Positions 1 to 13,794 of a stretch of 64,000 nt of DNA are shown one piece after another. The notes beneath the pieces are model-generated. The model ran no database searches, was not told the origin of the DNA, and saw only the letters and a program-made list of their open reading frames with translations. This stretch comes from Gonapodya prolifera JEL478 (taxonomy: Eukaryota; Monoblepharomycota; Monoblepharidomycetes; Monoblepharidales; Gonapodyaceae): NCBI GenBank assembly GCA_001574975.1, contig KQ965731.1:1508202-1572201 (forward strand), written 5' to 3'. Made by a program: the position numbers and the translations under genes. How positions within the stretch are numbered: position 1 is the stretch's first letter; every line of letters starts with the position of its first letter.

Positions 1-461
1 TTTGTGGCCCAAAGGTGCAAGTCCCGTTCCCAGCCGCATGTTCTGATAAAAAGAGATCTGATCTGACGGACGAGGAGCGCGCGATCTCACTTGAGCTGTA
101 CCCTGTGAGCTGAGCGCACTCGCCAACGTCGATGGTCGCAAATCGTCAAATATCTCACGGTGAAATTACCCTCCGATGCTAGGTAATAACAGAGTTCGTG
201 GAGAAGTCGTACCCCGCCGAAGCGCGATTCTGCACTTTGTGCAAGCGAAATTCACACCCATTCAAGGTTCGCGCATCCTATGCATTTCATCTGCCACAAC
301 CTTACCACTGACGCCCACTGCCCCCAGAACTCATGTACTTTCGAATGAAGTACGAGTGCACCGTGCTACTCTACACCCATCTACCCACGACGCCGACGAA
401 AGCTCTGTCGCGTCTTTTCGAGCTTGACCACACATCCCCATTGAAGACACATTTCGTCTAG

Positions 462-778
462 TTGAGCCCGACCTGCCGGCGGACGTGGCAGCAGACAAGG
501 ACCGCCTCTTCCAATTGCGCTGGATGTGGACATACATCAATGGTTTGTGATGTGGCATGTATCGAAACTATACTCGTTGTCACAATTAGCGCGTCTACTA
601 GGCTCTCAAACTGTGGGTGGGGTGCAAGAGGGCCAGGTACTGGTAGGTGGTGACGATAATGGAGCTTATGTTTTGAGAGCTTCTGACGCCGGGCGTCTGT
701 GACAGCACGCCTGAATGCCAGAAAGAGCATTGGGCAGAGCACAAGACAAAGTGCATGAGCAGGCACAAGGGAAGCTAA
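462..778 (+). CDS. MYND zinc-finger protein, 3' part
   Basis: Three exons can be joined in one frame. An exon from about 462 follows a TAG acceptor and carries the first C-x2-C (CAGCG). An intron at about 540-599 joins a segment ending KRARYC at a TG|C split codon, and an intron from about 648 to 710 leads to TPECQKEHW...HKTKC and a stop at 776-778. YC-x3-CQ-x2-HW-x2-H-x3-C is the second half of a MYND finger, a protein-interaction zinc domain. The residue where the third zinc-ligand Cys is expected reads Trp (LWVGC). Upstream exons are not resolved; a candidate C-x2-C segment lies near 230-265. The finger lies at the extreme C-terminus. The partner and role of the protein are unknown. Confidence is good for the finger and low for the full gene model. 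Confidence 0.55.
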
Positions 779-1505
779 GGTAATGGGACATGTCATTGTA
801 CTCCTCCTTGTATTTTCCCAAGGTACACGTGCGTGGTGTTGATTATCAGGGGTCAGGCAACATGATAATGACTGTGGGGGGAATCATAGGGACCAAAACA
901 GGCAGGGCGCTTGGTTAAACGACTATTTTGATAGTGCAGCTGTGGGGAGTCCACGGACAACGCGATCCTGTTCTGCCGCTCTGTCGTACTTGCGAGGACT
1001 ACATTTGTATGCGTGGTGTACGCCGTGGTATCTATTGTAGCGCGCCGGCTAATCTGGCTGGTGAAAAGTTTTCAGATCCCTTATCAGATCGCTTTTGGGG
1101 GGCGTCAAGGTTGCACGCCAAGATCGCAACACGCACTGTGAAAACTTTGAAAACGGGAGGATAAAGTTGAACGGAATAAGCTCGACAAGATCTGAACGTA
1201 GATTTGGATCTTCAGATTCGGATATTAAATACCGAAATTGGTTGGACTCGGTGCACTGGAGATGAGATCTGCGAGGATGTGCGTTGGGGGCAACGCGATC
1301 TGCGAACTTTGGCAAAGATGGACGCTACTTCCGCACCAGTGGTAAACTTTGATTGAACATTATTGGCAGGAGGAATGATCGTGAAATTCAGGGACGAGAG
1401 GTGCCCCAGGGTCTCGTGGTGACGCGTGAAAACCCAGGGTCATTATCCCTCACGCGTATAAAACCCTTTCCGACCCGATGACCGCTCACTCCATTTTAAC
1501 TCCAT
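779..1505. other. Intergenic region, no gene recognised
   Basis: This is the spacer between the MYND gene and the EXORDIUM-like gene. Only short random open frames are present. Its right end holds the promoter of the next gene. Confidence 0.6.
1457..1463 (+). promoter_or_regulatory. TATA box
   Basis: TATAAAA lies 43-49 bases before the ATG at 1506 of the secreted EXORDIUM-like gene. The spacing suits a TATA-driven promoter with a short 5' leader. No transcript evidence is available. Confidence 0.5.
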
Positions 1506-3021
1506 ATGGCTATCAAGTCTCTTGCTCTTGGCTTCCTCGCTCTCGTTGCTAGCGCTGGAAACAGCGATGCTCTGCCCGTCCTTCGTGAGTCCCGCTTGCC
1601 TCGATGATCGGCGGCTCCTTGACACTGAAACATGCCGATTTCGTCCACGCTTATGCCCATGCTCTTGTCCAACGACAGCGAGCCGCATTCCGGTTGGTGT
1701 TTGCCTGTTTCATCTGTCGGATTCCTCCTCTAATGGTCTCGTCTCGTCTCATGTAGGGCGTTGCCTACATGACCAACCACCCGTGGGGAGAGCCACTCAA
1801 CGCAACCCAGACTGCCACACTCATCAAGGCCGCGACTTCGGGAAAGCTCGCAAACTACGGAGGTCCCGTCATCAACAACGTGGAGGTCACTCTTCTCACC
1901 TGGGGAACCGGCGTTAACTATGTTTCGTCTGCTGGTAAGTCGGAAGTTGATCGAGGGTTCAACACGGCAGTCACACTGAACGCTCGGCATTCAGCACCAA
2001 ACAACCTTCCGACTTTCTATGCGGGGGTTACGAACTCTGCCTACTATGACATGCTTGCGCAGTACGGAACCTCGTCCCAGGGATCAATTGGACGTGGTAC
2101 TTACAAGGGTGAGTTGCCGGTCGAGTGCATAAGTGAGAATTTGATCTTGGAGCTTACCTGCCTCACTCCCTCAGGAACGATCGCCCTCTCTGGAGTCCCC
2201 TCGGGCTCTTCTATCACCGACGCTCAGATTCAAACATACCTCAAGAGCCTCGTGACAAAGGGAACTATTAAGGTGAGATTTGTTCCACTGGGGGTGACGC
2301 GAGAGCGTCAGAACACTCACTATTCCATCTCTTGAACAGCCAAACAAGAACTCTTACTACCCCATGTGAGTAAACCCACCGACATGCTTGTCAGTGCAGA
2401 TCTATAATCGTGCATCTCTGTCTTCAGCCACTTTGCCCCCGGAATCACCATTGCTCTGTCGTCCAGCGACTCGTCCTGCTCCACCTTCTGCGCTTACCAC
2501 GGCACCATTGACATCTCGTCGCTCAACGTTGGAACCCAGTACCTCTTCTACGGTGTGATGCCCGACCAAGTAAGAGCTTTACTCCCGGCGTCCTTGTTAA
2601 ACTCCCACTCAACTGATTGTGCACAGGGCGGAGCCTGCGCTGGTGGCTGCGGATCGGCGTCGTCGACGTTCAAGAACCTGTGCAGTGTGTCCTCCCACGA
2701 GCTTTTCGAGGCCGTCACTGACGCCGCCGTCGGTTTGGCTCAAACTTACGGACCCCCCTTGGCGTGGTACAACAACCCTGTAAGTTGTTTCGTCCTCAAG
2801 TATTGCCAGAATGGCCGCTCACACTTTTGGGTGCGCTTAGAACGGTGAAATCGGTGACCTTTGCAACGCCCAGCAAGCTACCATCACTGACGCCAACGGG
2901 CAGGCGTGGACCGTTCAGAAGGTTTGTGCGAGGTGCAAGTGAACCATCACAGAATGAATCTCACCTCTAACGTGTTCCGCAGCAATGGAGCAACTCCAAG
3001 GCCGCTTGCGCTTCTTCTTAA
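1506..3021 (+). CDS. secreted EXORDIUM/phosphate-induced protein 1-like protein
   Basis: Ten exons (1506-1584, 1679-1692, 1757-1934, 1995-2108, 2175-2272, 2340-2365, 2428-2569, 2627-2779, 2841-2921, 2983-3021) give 307 residues in a closed frame. The N-terminus is a signal peptide (MAIKSLALGFLALVASAG), so the product should be secreted. The C-terminal third has the signature of the plant PHI-1/EXORDIUM family (PF04674): a Cys-rich GGACAGGCG segment, SSHELFEAVTD, then AWYNN, GEIGDLC and a final W...K.AC. Plant EXO proteins act in the cell wall and growth signalling; no enzyme activity is established. Exon 2 is only 14 nt. A TATA box sits just upstream. The family assignment comes from motif recall rather than a search. 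The role in a fungus is unknown; wall remodelling or plant contact would be guesses. Confidence 0.85.
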
Positions 3022-3403
3022 GGTATTCTACGATTTAGTTTAAATCTCCCGGCGAGATGTTTTGGAGGAGTCTAGTATCAGTGGTTTTTATGGGGCAAAT
3101 ATAAAGAAAGTTTTGGATCAATATTTCATGCGATCGATCTGTGTGCGAAGACCGATATTGCAGTGTTGTGTGCTTTGTACTTGCAATCGCCCAATGCATG
3201 TTACGGGAGGACGGGTATTATTGTAGGTCAAGTGCACCACAGTGGTGACTAGCTCACATTGCCTGTCCCCAATATTTTCTTTAGCGAGAGAGATGGATAG
3301 ACGAGAATGGGGAAATTGCGAAGGCAGTTGTGCTAAGTTGCGCTGTGGTCACCATTACCCACACACTTTCCGAAGTTTCATCAGGGCTCAGCGGTTTCTC
3401 AGC
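3022..3403. other. Intergenic region between EXO-like gene and copine
   Basis: AT-rich 3' flank of the EXO-like gene followed by the copine promoter region. No ORF or RNA gene is recognised. Confidence 0.5.
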
Positions 3404-6716
<3,313 letters not shown>

Positions 6717-6931
6717 TCCTACTCTCACTTTATATTTTTCACGAAGTTTTGATTTCAATTGAAGTGTCCAAAGGCCCAATAAAGGCCACTGTTGTGAAAG
6801 AGGCACAGCAAGGTCCCCAATCTCGGATTGAGGCATTCTCCCTCGCCCGTCACTCGCCGGCGCTTGAGCTTAAATCGCAGAGATTCCCCATCGTCGAAAA
6901 TCGGATCATCTGGCCGCTATCTCTCCGTTCA

Positions 6932-8033
6932 ATGGCTCCAGTCCTTGCCAGTCTGGAGACCGTCGGGGCCATCGAGCATCATTCCAACGCCGATAGCCTC
7001 GATCTTGCCACCGTTCTGGGCTACACCTGCATCGTCAAACGCGACCTCTTTTCCGTCGGAGATTTGGTGGTCCTGATTCAACCAGACACCGTTCTTCCTG
7101 ATGCGCCGTGGGCGGCCACATACAGGGCGAAATACAACCGCGTTAAGGCCGTCCGCCTCAGAAACGAGTGGTCGTTCGGAATCGTGGAGAGTGTTGCCAT
7201 CCTTGGGGACTACGCTGGGCCACGAGATGTCGGTACAGACGTGACAGAGGTTCTTGGCGTGACCAAGTACGACCCTCCTCAGCTGGATGACGGAACAGGC
7301 CAGAGATTTGTGACCGGAATTAGGGGGGATGTTGTTGGGCGAGTCGGGCTGCCGTTCAACATCCCGAAAACAGACGAGGAGCGGTGGCAATCGCTGCCGG
7401 CCAAACGAATCCCGATTGGACTTCCTGTGGATATCACACTCAAGATTGACGGCCAGTCGTGGACTGCGTGGGTACTTGATGTGCAATATACCATAGTGGC
7501 ACTGACAAAACCTCCACCTGCCCCTAACTAGGTATGTAAAGCTGCTCGAGAACGGAGAGGTCGCCTGTGGTATTACTGGAAGGAACGTGGAGTTCGACCT
7601 CGCTACTGCCGACAATGCTTACACCCAGCTTGACCGTGCTTATGGGGTGCTGGACAAACTCAAAGCCTACGTTCTCAAGACGGGGAAGTCTATTGCACTG
7701 AGGGGAGAGTCGTACGGTGGACAGATTCAAAAGGCCAAGCACAACCCGCATTCCAGTCTTCCCCGGGGGCTTGCTCTGTTTGGAGTGTATTTGATTGACG
7801 AGAAACGCTATGCCCACAAAGGAGACCCGTTTTACTTTGTGGAAGTGGCGCGAGAGCTCGGTCTCCCCGCTGTTCCCATTGTTGAGAAGGACGTTCTGCT
7901 CACTCGCGAGCACATCAAACTCTACGACGAAGGGCTGGACAAAATCAATGGAAAGCCGTTCGAGGGGGTCGTTGTAAAGCATGCGAAGGGAAGTTTCAAG
8001 ATTATCAATAAAAGCTACGACAGCAAAAAGTAA
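6932..8033 (+). CDS. RNA ligase, DraRnl (Rnl5)-type
   Basis: Two exons (6932-7467, 7532-8033) encode 345 residues; the intron starts GTGGGT. Residues 1-110 match the OB-type N-terminal module of Deinococcus DraRnl-like ligases. The nucleotidyltransferase core follows: motif I KIDGQSWTA with the Lys that takes AMP, motif III LFGVYLIDEKRY, motif IV FEGVVVK and motif V SFKIINKSY. Members of this family seal 3'-OH/5'-phosphate RNA nicks using ATP. The ATG at 6932 is the first one that keeps the whole N-terminal module, although the frame stays open upstream into the copine 3' end. The cellular target, such as tRNA or mRNA repair, cannot be read from sequence. The best alternative name is the general PF09414 RNA ligase. 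Confidence 0.88.
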
Positions 8034-8214
8034 TTGTATTTGCACTATTGTGGATTAATGCACTGTTATGTAGACATTCTAATGATTTGATATCGATTGA
8101 ATCTGCGTTGTGGAGTGGGGTTCTTCTCTCTCTTTAGGTTGGATGCCGGCAGAATTTCGACAGTGAGTGTGCTTTGGTTGCTCCATTGTACTCCTCTTCA
8201 CAGCGACCCATCAC

Positions 8215-9791
8215 ATGGCATTACCCCACGAGAATCCCTCGACATCTCTTTGGCTGGAGAATCCTCCGCTGGGAGAGATTCAACCCGCGATAGGGAATTT
8301 CACGCAGCCACCCCCACGCGAAACGGACATTCTTGTCATCGGCGCGGGGATTTCAGGCGCATCAGTCGCATACCATCTGCAAACACTCTCCCAAGACAAA
8401 ACCACACGCCTCAAAGTCACCGTCGTGGATGCGCGTGGAATCGCTGGAGGTGCATCGGGCAGGAATGGTGGGATTCTATGGAACTCGCCTGGAGGGTGAA
8501 GATTTCCGCGATTTCTCGGTATCAAATGCAAAACTGACCACCCCACAGTCTGACGGACAGCAAGACTCCCACCCCCTCGGAACTCCGTCGCACACATGCC
8601 CTCCACTCATTTTACTCCGCCAATGTGGAGGCGTTGCAATCGTTCATCCGCGATTACCTCGCCCGCAGGATCTGCACGTCCGACCCAGACCCTGCAGATC
8701 CGCTGCTGTACTGGTACGAAGGCGGCGGCGTAACGCCGTTCTTGACGGCTGAAGAACGGGATTCGTCTCTCCACACCCTTGAGTTCTTGCTGAAGAACAC
8801 GGAGAACCCACTCGGACTAGAGTACTGGGATGCAGACCGAACTGTTACTGAGCTCTGCTGCGCGCCAAATGCTTTCCCTTACGGTGCGCTCCGACAACGC
8901 GAACAGGTCGGACGTGTTTGGGCCGCACGTCTCGTGCGTGCAATCGCGGAGGAGGCGATAAGACTCAGTGAGGGCAATGTCGATATTTATTGTGGCTGGC
9001 TGGTCGAAGAGGTGAAGGCCGGCACCGAACGAAGACGATGGCAAGCAAAGCTTCGTCAAGATTCGGACGAACTTTGGGTTGACACGGACTACGTCGTCTA
9101 TGCAACCAACGCGTACACGGGCGTAATACCGCGAGAAGCTGCAGATGGGCTTTCACTGGTTCCGGTTCGTAACCAAGTGGTTGCGTCAGACCCCTTGCCG
9201 CCGGAGGTCCTGTCTTCCTTCCGCGCTCGCAATTTTGCTATTTCGGCGGACCACGGTTATATCTACATGACGGTCCGTCAGGATGGCAGAATAGTTCTGG
9301 GAGGCATGAGAAATCTGGTCACCGACGGTGTCAGGAAGAGTGAAGGTCTTTACGTGAAAGAAATTGCGATGGATGAGGGAAACGCGGACGATAGAGGTGG
9401 CTCCTGGCTGAACCCGCTCGTCAGCACGCGGCTTCGGCAATGGGTGGGAGAGGTTTGGCCAGACCTCTCAGGAAAGGTTCACGTGAGTTCATGAACGCCG
9501 AGTTTCGTTTTCTCGGAGCAGCGATTCTAACCACCTTGCGCTCAGTTCACCCAGGAATGGTCGGGCATTCTTGGCTTCACCCCCTCTCACCATCCCTACG
9601 TCCGTCCTCTTCCACTCTCTGGGCAGTACCTGCTGGCTGGCTTCTCCGGCCATGGCATGCCGCAATGCTTCCTCGCTGGAAAGCTTATTGCAGCTTATGT
9701 TTTGGAAGATGCGTTGAAATTCCGCGGGGTTGTGAGTCAGGTAGAGCAGGAGACGGGCAGTTTATCTGAACTCTTTGGAATACATGCATAG
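8215..9791 (+). CDS. FAD-dependent oxidoreductase, DAO family
   Basis: Three exons (8215-8495, 8549-9482, 9546-9791) encode 486 residues. Residues about 38-75 form the FAD-binding Rossmann entry ILVIGAGISGASVAYHL, followed by GGASGRNGG typical of DAO-fold (PF01266) amine oxidases. Near the end, LLAGFSGHGMPQCFLAGKL is the conserved C-terminal FAD contact of the fold. A plausible intron with donor GTGAGT lies in the 5' leader (about 8162-8202) just before the ATG. Fungal relatives oxidise amino acids, sarcosine or related amines, releasing H2O2; the substrate here is not identifiable. There is no signal peptide and no clear SKL-type peroxisomal C-terminus, so a cytosolic location is likely. Confidence 0.9.
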
Positions 9792-9971
9792 GATGGACTT
9801 TTTGCTAGAACGATGCGTGCATACGTAAACATGATGCCTCAAAACACAACAAAGGTGGTGCCTCTTCGCCGTTTTTCTCAGGGTTTCGCGCCGCGGCCGG
9901 CTGGTTGCCTTCCTGCGCCTTGTCTCACCCCATTTTGACCAATCCCGGAGTCAGCACACAACCCGCCAGCC

Positions 9972-12900
9972 ATGCCGCGGTCTCTGGCGCTACTTGTGCG
10001 ACTGACCACCGTCGTCGTGGCGGTCGCCGTTGCAGCCGTGGCGAAAGCGACTGCGACGCCGCGGGACCCTTCTGCACCAGGGATGGATGTGGTAGCTGTC
10101 TACGACGGACCGGATTGCGCCGGTGAGTGGATTTTCTGGCGGCTTCGAGTGGAATCGCGCAGCTTGCGGGCACTGGGCGCTGACCGTCTTTTTATTTCCG
10201 CTTATGGTAGGTGTGCCCTCGGCCATCCATGTCCGCTACCTTCAGGGGAAAGAGTCGGCGTCGGATGGTGAGTCGACCGTGGGAGAAGATCCGACAATAG
10301 TTGGAACAGCGAATGATCCTCGTTGTCCGTTCCTGTTCCGCAATTGTTTCCCCGTTGGTGTGGTGGCGTCTCTGTCGGCGGAAACCTCCCAAACCCTGCC
10401 ACCAAACAACAAACTATGAAGCGCGAGAATGTCTGGAATCAATATCTGAAGCACACTGCAGCGTGGGCCTCGTTTCGCAAGGAGGCGCTCTCAGTCGGCG
10501 GAGAGGGAGTCGAATGAAGCTGACCGAGGGAGTGGTGAGTCACACGTACGCAGTAGCTTTGAGCTCAAATGGAGCCTAAAATAATCTACCTTTAGGCCAG
10601 TAAACGCATGGCGTGCATTCGCCAACAGCCCCTTCGGTCATTTCTGGCGTCGCTCAAAGTTGCCCATATTGGCAGCACTTCTCCGCCATACACTGCCACG
10701 CTCACCTACAAACCGTCGCAGCAGTCTTCGGACGTAGCGCTGACGTCGGATGACTTCCTTCCGACCAATGTAGCTTCGGAGTGCCATCCATCACAAATCT
10801 CCACCGTCTCGTTCCACCTCGCCGATGATGTTTGCCGACCCCACTTTGCTGATTTCGAAGACACCGCTCGACTTGCTGCTATGGGATGGGTGCGCAACTC
10901 GGCGGAAGTCGGGTGGGATGTGTATGCGAGGGAAGGATGCGACGGTGCCAGCTTCATGAAAGGTGGCAAGTACAGCTATGGAGTGTGTGCGGAAGAAACT
11001 GGACTTCAGGGATTCGGAAAGCAATACGTTACGCACAAAGTGTGAGTGGAGTGGTGCGGACGCCATTGTACTTCACATCTTCAACTGATTGTTCGTCACA
11101 CGCCCTTCAATTACTTCTAGAACCGACAACTTCCTTCTGAACCTCTCCCACGGTACCATACGTGGTGTTGCGGATGTCATTCAACGTTTTATTCGAGTGC
11201 ATGCTTCCCCATCGATTAACATCGCCTCGCCTACCTTGAAGAAGAGACAAGCCCCATCAGGAGGTCAGCCAGAGAAATAAACCAACTTCAACTCTATTCG
11301 ATTTTCATCATTCTTTTAAACAGATCCAAGTCCTCCCGCAACGCCACCGCCGCCACCTCCACCTCCACCACCTCCGCCTCCGCCACCTCCCCCGCCACCT
11401 CCTCCACGTAAGTTAAATGATAGCGGATTCAATACCGAGAATCAATTGGACTTACATCCCGTTCTCTTGTAAAGCCCCACCGCCACCACCGCCACCTCGT
11501 GAGTTTCTTATATTTGGACCTGTCCATAAAACCTCGTAACATTGCCGTTTCCGCCGTCTTCATGACATCATCATGGACATCGCGTTTAGCTCCTCCCCCA
11601 CCCCCTCCACCACCGCCTCCTCGTGAGTTAAAGTTCAAACGGTTACCTCCTTCACCCAGTCTGACCCCTCCTGTTTGTTCCCCTCCCTTGTAACTTCGTA
11701 TTTCCACGCAACCTTTCAAATCCCTTGATCTGCCTAAAGCCCCACCACCACCACCTCCTCCCCCTGCCACTCCTCCTCCTCCTCCACCCCCAACGCCACC
11801 TCCTGGTATGTTGTGGTCTGAGTTCCCTGTTAGTTCCTAGTGGAGCTGAGCTCTCATCTAACAGCTCCCGCACCTCCTCCCCCTCCCCCTCCTCCTCCTC
11901 CCCCNGCCGCCACCCCCAGCGACTCCCCCACCAGCGACTCCCCCACCAGCTGCTCCGCCGGCGGCTGTTCCGCCACCAGCTGTTCCGCCTCCAGCAGTCC
12001 CACCGCCAGCAGGACAGCCGCCTCCTGCTGCCCCCCCTCCCGCTGCACCAAATCCAGCACCTCCCTCAGGCGCCCCTCCCGCTCCTGCGGCGTCAGAGGC
12101 AGGAGCTGCAACAAGTGCAGCTGGAGCCACGACACAAACAGTAGCTCCTTCCCCATCCAGCGGAGGTGCAACGCGGGCGGCAGCGGCATTATCCTCCCCT
12201 GCATCCACGACAGACGCCAGCGGAGTCGCGGGCACAGACTCGAATGGAGGGTCGAACTCTTCTGCTGGTTCTGGCTCGGGCTCTCCATCGGCGATGCGCA
12301 ACGTACCCGCCATTGTTGGTGGTATCACGGGTGCGCTTGCCGCTGCAGTGATCCTTGGGGTCCTGATGGCGACATTCGTCCGCTCCAGACGTCGCGCCGC
12401 GAAACGTCGTGCTCATGCCATGTCAGGAACTCCGCGACCCATGAGTCAAATCGACCCCACAAGGTGGCCGGCCACTCCACGCACCCCCATGAGCACCTCA
12501 AGTCCGATGACGCCGGGAGGTGGAGACGGAAATCTTTCCTCGCCAGGCGGTTGGACTACTGCCTCATCCTCTTTGGGCTCCAATGACAGTGGATTCCTCA
12601 TGACACCACCTTCGGCCAGGGCGGGTCCAGGCGTCGGCTTTGGAGATTTTGGCACAGGCAGGAACTTTGGAACACAATCCCAGCTTGCCACGTCCCCGAC
12701 AGGGATCGGGATGAGGCAATCCTATTCCGGCGGCTCTCTTTCTCGTAGCGCCGCTGGGGTATTTTCTGATGCAAGCATCAGCAAGATGCTGCGGGTACCA
12801 TCGCCTGAACCTGGCGAGGAACCACCGGAGGAGGTTCATGAAACGTACGTCGCCAAGAAGGCGTACAGGGCTCAGTTGCCGGATGAGCTGACCGTCGAAG

Positions 12901-13095
12901 TGGGAGATCAGGTGTTTGTTGACGTGGTGAGTGCATTGAATAGTTTTCGGCACTTTCCTTGAAGTTTAATCGGCCACGTGTTCGCAGCTCATGCCCGACC
13001 AGTGGGCTACAGGGAAGAACCTTCGTACAACTCTAATCGGATTTGTGCCTATGGTTGTTCTCGCAAAGGAATCTCAAAGTCCTGGAAGGAACTGA
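9972..13095 (+). CDS. membrane protein with signal peptide, polyproline ectodomain, one TM segment and C-terminal SH3 domain
   Basis: Twelve exons are inferred (9972-10122, 10211-10267, 10310-10357, 10422-10534, 10596-11041, 11121-11263, 11324-11407, 11475-11498, 11590-11622, 11740-11805, 11865-12926, 12988-13095), about 778 residues. The order is: signal peptide; a Cys-containing ectodomain; proline tract; Ala/Pro/Ser-rich stalk; membrane span VGGITGALAAAVILGVLMA; stop-transfer RSRRRAAKRR; Ser-rich tail; SH3 domain (YVAKKAYRAQLPDELTVEVGDQV, then LIGFVPMVVL). The plan resembles fungal surface sensors such as Sho1/Msb2 only in outline. Exons 7-10 are all phase 1-1 and encode almost pure proline. 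A single N at 11905 coincides with a one-base frame slip, best read as an assembly error. The 10268-10357 region is the least certain. A paralogue follows directly. Confidence 0.8.
11324..12080 (+). repeat. CCN low-complexity (polyproline) tract with single-N break
   Basis: Long stretches of CCA/CCT/CCC/CCG codons are spread over five exons and their flanks, with one N at 11905. Read alignment is likely to be unreliable here, and tract length could vary among strains. Confidence 0.85.
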
Positions 13096-13794
13096 AAAAT
13101 CGTGCGACCGGAAGATGACCTATCGGGAGAGATGTGCACAATGATTGATCAAGTATGCCGGCGGTGCAAAATGATTGTACTTTAGAGCTGTACGGGGCGC
13201 GGGTCGCACCTTCGAGGGTAGGACGTCTGATTTAATCGGTAATGGTGCACCTTTTTTCTGTTTTCTTAACAGGCAGAGGTAGCTTTGTTACTTCTCCTTT
13301 TAAGTTGAGATTTAGAATGTATGTTTTGACTTAAGACTCTTTTTATTCCATACATACACGCCTGAGTTGGACGAAGATGGATTCTGCAAAGCATTGCCCG
13401 GAACTTGGGGGCCGGTGGGGGCTGAAAGAAAATGACATCAGAGAGTATTTGAGAGGACGAAAATAGATGACGGCACATGAAACTTTCCCATATGCGATGC
13501 AATGGGATCCGAAGTTGCAAAGAAGATCGGAATTTGGAAGTGTTTGGGGAGACAAATGTCTTACTCATGCTGAAAAGGCTGAAGTGGAAGCTCACGGGAA
13601 ATGGAACGAGAATTTGAGCACGCAATTATTGATGGACCGATCGAAGCTCGTTGGTCGGACGTCCTTCTTGCTGTTTTGTGCAGACTGAGGTTTGTGCGCC
13701 TCCTCCCGGCTTGGCCGCATCAAATCAACTTTCCCTTTCCCCTTTCCGCCGAGACCATTTGCTCGTCCTTGCAGAGCGCCCGGAGTCGTTGACA
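13096..13794. other. Intergenic region between the two SH3 membrane-protein genes
   Basis: No coding signal or RNA gene is recognised. Open frames here are short and lack family motifs. The right end must hold the promoter of the second SH3 gene. Confidence 0.55.

Noticed and set aside
11330-12290. Long Gly/Arg-rich and Trp-rich open frames on the minus strand
   Set aside because: They are reverse-complement shadows of CCN proline codons.
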